Of a stretch of DNA of 5,732 nucleotides, positions 1 through 4,698 are shown piece by piece. Position 1 is the stretch's first letter. The number at the start of each line of letters is the position of its first letter. This stretch comes from DASQWC01 sp035640475 (GTDB lineage Bacteria > Actinomycetota > JAICYB01), in NCBI GenBank assembly GCA_035640475.1, contig DASQWC010000206.1:1-5732 (forward strand), read 5' to 3'. Under the pieces are notes generated by a model, which did no database searches, had not been told where the DNA came from, and was given only the letters and a program-made list of their open reading frames with translations. A program made the translations under genes and the position numbers.

Positions 1-1322
1 GCCTTCGGCGGGATCGCGTACTTGTTTACATCGAGAAGCGTGTTGCTGAGGCTGAGCGCCGGTGTGGCGGTGTCGAGCGACGAAGTGTTCCTCAGCGTCC
101 AAACGACGATCTGTTCGGACTCATGGTCGCCGCCAGTCCCCGCCTTCGGGTGCGTTGCCTCGTCTGCGGCGTTCGAGCTCATGAAGTACTCGGTCCCGCC
201 GTTCTCGAGGCTGAACGAACCGGTGCCCGGTGACTGAGCTGGCCAGACGGTGAAGCCGGGCTGTGTCGACCCGGCGTCGCTCGGCGCAATCACCATGCCC
301 GATGTGTCGATGTGCTGCATCGACACGTTTGCCGCCCCGGCGGCGAGCTGCGCCTTGGAGAAGGCGTAGATCTGCGCGCCGCTGAAGCCGTCGCAGCACC
401 AGGGATAGGCGTTCGTCGTGATGTAGAAGCCGTACGAATCCGCGCCGATATGCGGATAGTCGCCGAGGAACGGGCCCGGGTTCTCGCCTCCGGTGTCCGT
501 CCCGTCATTGGTGACGTCGATCCTGTAGATGTTCCAGCCACCCGTCGGGTTCGAGGTCTGGCTGACCGCGATGTCGAGATGGTTGACATGGGTGAATGCT
601 CCCGTATTGGGAACGACCTCGAGTGTCAGGACGACAACGAAGAAGCGCTGCGTCGCCGCGTCGTAAAGGCAGCTCGGATCGGTCACGAACGGGCCACGTA
701 TCCCCGTCGCACGATTGATCGCCGGCGCGTAGCCGTAGAACGAGTTGAGGTCCACGGCGTGATCGACGTCTCGCGGGAAACCGCCGACGATGTTCGTCGC
801 CGTGTTGTCCGGCAGCATCGACTCCCCGGACTCGTTGTAGACGTTCAGCACGTCGTTAACGGCCTCGAGAACGTAGCCGTTCCCGACGCAGAGACCTTGA
901 TCAGGCGGTTCGACGGAGAACTGGTTCCCGCCGCGCGCGTAGCGCTGCTGGTAGAAGTTCAACCCCTCGAAGCCGGTCCGGAACTCAGGATTCGACTTCG
1001 CCTTCTGCGCGCTGGTGACGGAGATGCCACTCCCGTGCCCCCTGGACAGACTGATCCCAACGGGAATCTGTTCGTCGAACGCCTCTGAGCCTTCGCCCTC
1101 CTCCTCGGCGTCTCCCTGCCCAGGAAACTCCGCCTGAGTGACGTCGCCGAGGCCCGAAGGCGTAAACGCGCCCGTCTGCGGCGAGCCGGTGCCGGCCAGC
1201 GGGATCAACCTGCCGGCGCTGGCGGGAGACCCAACCGCTACCCCGGCGGATCCCGTCAAAGCGCACGCGGCGACTGCGAGAGCAGCGCCAAGCGCGAACT
1301 TCGTCCTGCCCCTTCGAGTCAT
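1..1322 (-). CDS. Secreted protein of unknown function, beta-propeller-like (3' end outside window)
   Basis: An open frame of 440 codons runs without a stop from ATG at 1322 to the left edge, so the C-terminus is missing. The start is supported by a purine-rich Shine-Dalgarno (AAGGGGAG) a few bases upstream. Residues 1-36 look like a Sec signal: basic n-region TRRGRTKF, an Ala-rich hydrophobic core, and a likely cleavage after SPASA. An acidic low-complexity stretch follows at about 69-84. From about 138 there are four segments resembling successive propeller blades: PPDQGLCVGNGYVLEAVND (139-157); a segment from TDPSCLYD (214-221) to GGWNIYRIDV (261-270); FLGDYPHIGADSYGFYITTN (285-304); and a segment from about 357 to 417 including EYFMSSN and EQIVVWTL. 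Cysteines are at 20, 145, 218, 309 and 310; VAAC at 17-20 also fits a lipobox, so a lipoprotein is possible. I recognise the style of actinobacterial secreted hypothetical proteins but no catalytic motif. The exported location is fairly secure, the fold is inferred and the function is unknown. Confidence 0.85.
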   Translation of the reverse strand, partial: MTRRGRTKFALGAALAVAACALTGSAGVAVGSPASAGRLIPLAGTGSPQTGAFTPSGLGDVTQAEFPGQGDAEEEGEGSEAFDEQIPVGISLSRGHGSGISVTSAQKAKSNPEFRTGFEGLNFYQQRYARGGNQFSVEPPDQGLCVGNGYVLEAVNDVLNVYNESGESMLPDNTATNIVGGFPRDVDHAVDLNSFYGYAPAINRATGIRGPFVTDPSCLYDAATQRFFVVVLTLEVVPNTGAFTHVNHLDIAVSQTSNPTGGWNIYRIDVTNDGTDTGGENPGPFLGDYPHIGADSYGFYITTNAYPWCCDGFSGAQIYAFSKAQLAAGAANVSMQHIDTSGMVIAPSDAGSTQPGFTVWPAQSPGTGSFSLENGGTEYFMSSNAADEATHPKAGTGGDHESEQIVVWTLRNTSSLDTATPALSLSNTLLDVNKYAIPPK

Positions 1323-1324
1323 TC

Positions 1325-1333
1325 TCTCCCCTT
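1325..1333 (-). promoter_or_regulatory. Shine-Dalgarno of the secreted-protein gene
   Basis: On the minus strand the sequence just before the ATG at 1322 reads AAGGGGAG followed by a short purine run. This is a reasonable ribosome binding site and supports ATG as the start. The signal-peptide n-region begins immediately after it. Confidence 0.6.
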
Positions 1334-1349
1334 GTGTCGATATGCGTAC

Positions 1350-1366
1350 GGCCGCCTGAGGCGGCC
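1350..1366 (-). promoter_or_regulatory. 5'-UTR hairpin upstream of the secreted-protein gene
   Basis: A perfect inverted repeat, GGCCGCC-TGA-GGCGGCC on the plus strand, has 7-bp all-GC arms and a 3-nt loop. It lies between the putative promoter and the ribosome binding site of the minus-strand gene, so it would be in the 5' leader of that transcript, about 28 nt before the start codon. It could stabilise the mRNA or act as an operator. There is no U-run, so it does not look like an attenuator. Confidence 0.4.
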
Positions 1367-1382
1367 GCTTCCCGGTCGGGGA

Positions 1383-1411
1383 ATGCTTACCGCGGTCCGG
1401 TGGTTTGTCAA
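1383..1411 (-). promoter_or_regulatory. Putative sigma-70-type promoter of the secreted-protein gene
   Basis: On the minus strand a perfect -35 hexamer TTGACA (1411-1406) is followed, after 17 nt, by AAGCAT (1388-1383), a weak -10 candidate with 3 of 6 consensus matches. Transcription would begin near 1376, giving a leader of about 55 nt that contains the 1350-1366 hairpin. The -35 and the spacing are good; the -10 is the weak part. Confidence 0.45.
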
Positions 1412-1485
1412 GCCTATATCGACGCGATTTCGGAGGCTTCGCGGGTTTTGGACATGCGCGGAGCGGTGATGGCACGAGCAAGAGC

Positions 1486-1494
1486 AAAGGAGGT
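1486..1494 (+). promoter_or_regulatory. Near-perfect Shine-Dalgarno deciding the GTG start of the small protein
   Basis: AAAGGAGGT is complementary to the 3' end of 16S rRNA over essentially its whole length and sits 3-5 nt before GTG at 1498. This fixes the start at 1498 even though the frame is open further upstream. It also predicts strong translation of a very short gene. Confidence 0.8.
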
Positions 1495-1497
1495 CTT

Positions 1498-1656
1498 GTG
1501 CCGGAAAAAGACGAACGCGAGCTGACTGAAGAGGAGCTCGAGGAGCAAGACGGCGAACCGCTGCCGGACCGCGAAGCGATGTCACTGATCACGCCGCCCA
1601 CTGGTGCGGACGGAATCGCAACGATTGCTCCCAACGAGCCGCCGGTAGGCGGCTAG
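1498..1656 (+). CDS. Small acidic protein with an LPDREAMS motif (52 aa), unknown function
   Basis: GTG at 1498 behind AAAGGAGGT opens a 52-codon frame ending with TAG at 1654-1656. The first 27 residues are extremely acidic and Leu/Glu-rich (PEKDERELTEEELEEQDGEP, then LPDREAMS). After this comes a neutral tail with Thr, Pro, Gly and Ala (ITPPTGADGIATIAPNEP, then PVGG). There is no signal peptide, membrane segment or cysteine. The acidic leader-like N-terminus, the conserved-looking LPDREAMS element and the short Gly/Pro tail resemble a leader-plus-core layout and resemble short uncharacterised actinobacterial proteins I have seen with similar LPxREAMS motifs; that recollection cannot be verified here. 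No maturation enzyme gene lies in the window. It is divergent from the secreted-protein gene and convergent with fumC, so it appears to be a single-gene transcript. Existence is well supported by the ribosome binding site; function is unknown. Confidence 0.7.
   Translation: MPEKDERELTEEELEEQDGEPLPDREAMSLITPPTGADGIATIAPNEPPVGG
1637..1654. repeat. Perfect inverted repeat at the 3' end of the small-protein gene
   Basis: AGCCGCC-GGTA-GGCGGCT forms a 7-bp perfect stem with a 4-nt loop. It covers the last codons of the small protein (encoding PPVGG) and the T of its stop codon. It lies downstream of the fumC stop on the minus strand. It has no adjacent T-run on either strand, so a terminator or mRNA-end-protecting role is only possible. 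Confidence 0.4.
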
Positions 1657-1663
1657 CGCGTGG

Positions 1664-1686
1664 CCGCGCGGCTTCTAGCCGTGCGG
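1664..1686. terminator. Terminator-like hairpin between convergent small-protein gene and fumC
   Basis: CCGCGCGGCT (1664-1673) and AGCCGTGCGG (1677-1686) pair over 10 bp with one G-U pair and a 3-nt loop. The hairpin includes the fumC stop codon and lies just past the small-gene stop, where a bidirectional terminator would be expected. There is no poly-T tract, so if it terminates it is not of the classical intrinsic kind. Confidence 0.45.
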
Positions 1687-3003
1687 CTTCGCCATCGCGC
1701 GGTAGTCGAGCGCCTTGTCGAGTACGTCGTCTGACACGCCGCGCTCGCGGGCCACCTCTCGGAGCGAGCGCCCTGATACGACCGACTCCTTGACGATCTC
1801 GCTGGCGGCGTCGTAGCCGATGTAAGGGTTGAGCGCCGTCGCCGCCGACAGCGTCAGCTCGGCGTAGCGCTCGCACACCTCGCGGTTCGCCTCGATGCCG
1901 TCGACGCACCTCTCCGCCAGCAAGCGGCTGGCCGCAGTGAGCAGTTTGATCGAATCGAGGAGGTTGCGAGCGAGCATCGGGACGAACACGTTCAGCTCGA
2001 AGTGGCCCTGCATGCCCCCCGCGGCGATTGCGACGTCATTGCCGATCACCTGAGCGGCGACCTGCGTCACCACCTCGGGGATGACCGGGTTGACCTTGCC
2101 GGGCATGATCGAGCTTCCCTTCTGGAGCTCCGGCAGGAAGATCTCCGCCAGCCCGGCACGCGGACCGGAGCCCATCAGGCGGAGATCGTTCGCGATCTTC
2201 GTCAGCGACACGGCAAGCGTCTTCAGTGCACCGGAGGTCTCGACGAGTGCATCGCGCGCGGCCTGCGCCTCGAACGGATCTGCCGGCGCCGAGATCCGCA
2301 GCCCCGTTTCCTCGCCCAGGCGCCGCCGAACGCGCGGCGCAAAGTCGGGATGAGTATTCAGCCCCGTGCCCACCGCCGTCCCGCCGAGCGGAATCTGGCC
2401 CAGCCGCTCCAGCGTCGACCCGACGCGGTCGTAGCCCTGCCGGACCTGGGCGGCGTAGCCGCCGAATTCCTGACCGAGCGTCACCGGCACGGCGTCCATG
2501 AGATGGGTCCGTCCCGACTTCACGACATCGTCGAATGCCGCCGCCTTCGCCTGCAGCGAATCGGCCAGGCCCTGCAGGGCAGGCAGGAGCTCATTCGCGA
2601 TCTCGTCCAGCGCGGCAAGATGCACAGCCGACGGGAAGATGTCGTTGGACGACTGGCCCATGTTCACGTCGTCGTTCGCGTGGACGTCCTCGCCGGCGAG
2701 CGCCGCGATGACCTCGTTGGCGTTCATGTTCGAAGACGTCCCCGAACCGGTCTGGAAGACGTCGATCGGGAACTGGTCGTCGAGCTCGCCGGCGGCGACG
2801 CGGTCACCGGCCTCGGCGATGCGCTGCGCCTTGTCCTCGTCAAGGAGGCCGAGCTCCGCATTCACGCGCGCGGCCGCGGCCTTGATCCTGCCGAGCCACC
2901 GCGCGACCGACACCGGGATCGGCTCACCCGAGACGGGAAAGTTGGCGATCGCTTTGTTCGTCTCGGCGCCCCAGAGTTCGCGGCGCGTCTCCGCCTTGGC
3001 CAC
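1675..3003 (-). CDS. fumC: Class II fumarate hydratase (fumarase C), short N-terminus
   Basis: Fumarase catalyses fumarate + H2O to L-malate in the TCA cycle, as a cytoplasmic homotetramer. From GTG at 3003 the protein has 442 residues. Diagnostic motifs: TGSGTSSNMN (85-94), GQSSND (116-121), SGRTHLMDAVP with the conserved His at 167, and the lyase signature GSSIMPGKVNP (296-306), with Ser297, Lys303 and Asn305 matching E. coli Ser318, Lys324 and Asn326. The C-terminal domain starts near LNPYIGYDAA (391-400). The motif spacing excludes aspartase or argininosuccinate lyase. The odd part is the N-terminus: the usual stretch ending VPADxLWGAQT is reduced to AKAETRREL before WGAET, so about a dozen conserved residues are missing. 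An in-frame ATG at 3048 exists, but its first 15 residues would be encoded mainly by the terminator hairpin, so I prefer GTG at 3003. That GTG has no Shine-Dalgarno; TAGACT lies 7 nt upstream, so it may be leaderless. Identity is certain; the start is not. Confidence 0.93.
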   Translation of the reverse strand: MAKAETRRELWGAETNKAIANFPVSGEPIPVSVARWLGRIKAAAARVNAELGLLDEDKAQRIAEAGDRVAAGELDDQFPIDVFQTGSGTSSNMNANEVIAALAGEDVHANDDVNMGQSSNDIFPSAVHLAALDEIANELLPALQGLADSLQAKAAAFDDVVKSGRTHLMDAVPVTLGQEFGGYAAQVRQGYDRVGSTLERLGQIPLGGTAVGTGLNTHPDFAPRVRRRLGEETGLRISAPADPFEAQAARDALVETSGALKTLAVSLTKIANDLRLMGSGPRAGLAEIFLPELQKGSSIMPGKVNPVIPEVVTQVAAQVIGNDVAIAAGGMQGHFELNVFVPMLARNLLDSIKLLTAASRLLAERCVDGIEANREVCERYAELTLSAATALNPYIGYDAASEIVKESVVSGRSLREVARERGVSDDVLDKALDYRAMAKPHG

Positions 3004-3010
3004 GAAATCG

Positions 3011-3016
3011 AGTCTA
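3011..3016 (-). promoter_or_regulatory. Possible -10 element for a leaderless fumC transcript
   Basis: On the minus strand TAGACT fits the TAnnnT pattern common in actinobacterial -10 boxes. It ends exactly 7 nt before the GTG at 3003, so transcription would begin at or next to the start codon. No Shine-Dalgarno is present between them. The -35 region would fall inside the upstream hairpin and shows no consensus. Confidence 0.35.
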
Positions 3017-3046
3017 GCGAGGGGCCGGCGCGAACCGGCCCCTCGC
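3017..3046 (-). terminator. Strong hairpin terminator after the S8 protease gene
   Basis: GCGAGGGGCCGG (3017-3028) and CCGGCCCCTCGC (3035-3046) form a perfect 12-bp GC-rich stem with a 6-nt loop. It starts 20 nt after the protease stop codon and separates the protease from fumC in the same orientation. The minus-strand sequence after it (TAGACTCGATTT) has only a few T residues. It is probably a termination signal that makes fumC an independent transcription unit. Confidence 0.7.
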
Positions 3047-3066
3047 ACTTGCTTTCCGGCGTACGT

Positions 3067-4629
3067 CTAGTTGATCGCGCTGAGCGCGTTTACCTGCCCG
3101 TGGCCGTACCACGAGTTGTACCCAGCACCGCCCTGGCAGGTCTGCACCTTGCCGTCGTCGAGGCCGAGAAAGCTCAAGTACGCCCGGCCGTCGATCGGGT
3201 TCGTTGTCGGCAGGCTGCTCGGGCACGGCTGCTGGTCGGCCGTGTTCGTGAGATAGGCAGTCACCCGGCTCGGGGTCATCTTCGCCACTGGGTTCGTGAG
3301 CGAACCGAAGCGGCTGATGACGAGCGCCGCCACTCCTGCCACGTGCGGAGAGGCCATCGACGTTCCCTGCAGGTAGCAGTAGACGCCGCCTGCGTCGACG
3401 ATCCTCAGCGACGCCGGACAGTCGCTCGCGAGCGGCACCGGCCAGGTCGAAAGCACGCGGCCGTTCGTCGCCTCCGCGTTGATGCCGAAGCGGCGGTCGC
3501 CGCCCGGAGCTGTGACCTGCGTGACGCCGACGCCGAAGCTCGAGTAATACGCCTTGAGGTAGCCGGCCGGCTGCTGCTGGTTGTGGCCGACGGCAGTCAC
3601 TCCCACCACGCCCGGGACCTCCACCGGGATGATCGCGCAGTTGTTGTGGATCACACGTGTGATCGGCGTCGTGTCGTCCGGGCTGGTCTTGTCCTGGGTT
3701 GGGTGCGCCGTATCTTCGGCCTGGTTCCCCTCGGCGGAGACAACGGACACACCGTGCTGCTCGGCGTAGAGGATCGCGCGAGCCTCGGCCGCCCAAATCG
3801 CCCGCTGGGTCGGGTCGTTCTTGCAGTTGAACAGGTAGGGATCGGCGAAATAGCTGTTGTTCGTCACGTCCATGTGATGCGAGGCCGCCCACATGAACGA
3901 GCAGATGACGGCTTCAGGGAAGAAGAACCCGTCACCGTTTCCTGCCTTGACTCCTGCGATACGCACGTTCGGAGCCACCCCGACGATGCCTGTGCCGTTG
4001 CTTGCCGCCGCGATCGTTCCGGCGGTATGGGTCCCGTGGCCGTTGTCGTCCTGCGCCGCGGTTCCCGCAACCGGTGCGCCGCTGACGCAATTCGCGCTGT
4101 TCGCGACATCGAGGTTCGGCGCGAGATCGGGATGCGTGAAATCGATGCCCGTGTCGATATCGCCGACGAGCACCGCTCGGCTCCCGCCCGTGATCGCATG
4201 CGCCGCGGGCGTGTGGATCTGGCGCATGTCCCACTGCAGCGGCGACAGCGTGTCGGAATCGGTCGCCGGGCTATTTGTCAAATCGCCGGGCGGAGGTCCG
4301 CTGTCGGTCGCCGGCCCGTCAGGCAGCCGGACCGCGAAGCCTGCAGTCGAAGAGACGTTTTCGATCCGCGCGTCCTTGAGCAGATTCGCGCGGAAAGCCG
4401 AACTGTCCGACTTGGCAATCGCAACGCCGATCTGGTCGTAGCTGTAGACGAGTTCTCCTCCGGCGCGCGAGATTGTCGTTGCCGCGTCCCCCGGAACGGC
4501 TTGTGCGTTGTAGAGCACGATGTAGCTCGAGCCCGCACCCGTCGTCGCGTTCGTTGTCGCGCCTGCGAGTCCCGCGAACGTCAAGACGGCGACGACGGCG
4601 AGCAAAAGCACCTTCAGTTGCAAGTGCAT
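3067..4629 (-). CDS. Secreted subtilisin-family serine protease (peptidase S8) with pro-domain
   Basis: The protein is a complete 520-residue preproenzyme. Residues 1-24 are a Sec signal (MHLQLK, hydrophobic LLLAVVAVLTFAGLAG, then ATT). Residues about 35-100 resemble an inhibitor I9-type pro-domain (SYIVLYNA through RIENVSS), which normally folds the enzyme and is then cut off; 101-128 is a Pro/Asp/Thr-rich linker. The catalytic domain starts near LQWDMRQIHTP (131-141). The triad is Asp159 in VGDIDTGIDFTHPDL, His198 in NGHGTHTAGT and Ser424 in GTSMASPHVAG; the oxyanion Asn is Asn302 in VVSAEGNQ. Eight cysteines (181, 243, 269, 331, 404, 418, 469, 498) lie in the mature part, consistent with disulfides outside the cell. 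No C-terminal anchor or sorting signal is visible, so it is probably released. The start at 4629 is supported by AGGGGAGGGG upstream; an overlapping ATG at 4633 is in another frame. It is expected to be a broad-specificity endopeptidase; the natural substrate cannot be read from the sequence. Confidence 0.95.
   Translation of the reverse strand: MHLQLKVLLLAVVAVLTFAGLAGATTNATTGAGSSYIVLYNAQAVPGDAATTISRAGGELVYSYDQIGVAIAKSDSSAFRANLLKDARIENVSSTAGFAVRLPDGPATDSGPPPGDLTNSPATDSDTLSPLQWDMRQIHTPAAHAITGGSRAVLVGDIDTGIDFTHPDLAPNLDVANSANCVSGAPVAGTAAQDDNGHGTHTAGTIAAASNGTGIVGVAPNVRIAGVKAGNGDGFFFPEAVICSFMWAASHHMDVTNNSYFADPYLFNCKNDPTQRAIWAAEARAILYAEQHGVSVVSAEGNQAEDTAHPTQDKTSPDDTTPITRVIHNNCAIIPVEVPGVVGVTAVGHNQQQPAGYLKAYYSSFGVGVTQVTAPGGDRRFGINAEATNGRVLSTWPVPLASDCPASLRIVDAGGVYCYLQGTSMASPHVAGVAALVISRFGSLTNPVAKMTPSRVTAYLTNTADQQPCPSSLPTTNPIDGRAYLSFLGLDDGKVQTCQGGAGYNSWYGHGQVNALSAIN
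3649..3664. repeat. 16-bp perfect palindrome inside the S8 protease gene
   Basis: GATCACACGTGTGATC is identical to its own reverse complement. It is within the coding sequence and encodes part of PITRVIHNN. It resembles a dimeric regulator binding site, but nothing else places an operator here, and about 0.1 such sites are expected by chance in a window this size. Confidence 0.3.
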
Positions 4630-4633
4630 GCAT

Positions 4634-4643
4634 CCCCTCCCCT
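4634..4643 (-). promoter_or_regulatory. Shine-Dalgarno of the S8 protease gene
   Basis: On the minus strand AGGGGAGGGG lies 4 nt before ATG at 4629, with its GGAGG core about 6 nt away. This spacing favours the ATG at 4629 over the overlapping ATG at 4633, which would lie directly against the purine run and lead into a short non-homologous frame. Confidence 0.6.
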
Positions 4644-4686
4644 GTTAGCTCCGTGCCCCCTGCGCGGAGTCCGTGGAACCTTAACC
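4644..4686. promoter_or_regulatory. Divergent intergenic spacer, promoters not resolved
   Basis: Only 69 bp separate the start codons of the protease (minus) and the aminopeptidase (plus), so their promoters must overlap here or lie inside the neighbouring genes. I see a weak 5-bp inverted repeat (CTCCG at 4649-4653, CGGAG at 4665-4669) and the motif GGAACCTTAACC (4676-4686), but no convincing -35/-10 pair on either strand. Confidence 0.3.
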
Positions 4687-4692
4687 GAGGAG
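4687..4692 (+). promoter_or_regulatory. Shine-Dalgarno of the DmpA-type aminopeptidase gene
   Basis: GAGGAG is followed by 6 nt and then GTG at 4699. This is ideal spacing and selects that GTG over the in-frame GTG at 4708. Confidence 0.65.
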
Positions 4693-4698
4693 CGTAGG

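Noticed and set aside
312..1088. Long plus-strand open frame (258 codons) opposite the secreted-protein gene
   Set aside because: Its translation is Arg/Val-rich without recognisable domains, and the minus-strand frame has a signal peptide, a ribosome binding site and well-formed strand/turn patterns. It is a GC-driven shadow.
1293..1322. Twin-arginine (Tat) signal in the secreted protein (TRRGRTKF)
   Set aside because: There is an RR pair, but the following residues do not match the RRxFLK pattern; a Sec signal fits better.
2498..3070. Plus-strand open frame (190 codons) opposite fumC
   Set aside because: Ser/Ala/Arg-rich translation, antisense to a certain fumarase frame; no ribosome binding site or family motif.
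3014..3892. Minus-strand open frame (292 codons) in another frame of the protease gene
   Set aside because: It overlaps the S8 catalytic domain entirely, is Arg-rich and motif-free, and has no independent start signal.
3893..4441. Plus-strand open frame (182 codons) opposite the protease gene
   Set aside because: Antisense to the catalytic Asp and His region of the S8 protease; low-complexity translation and no start signal.
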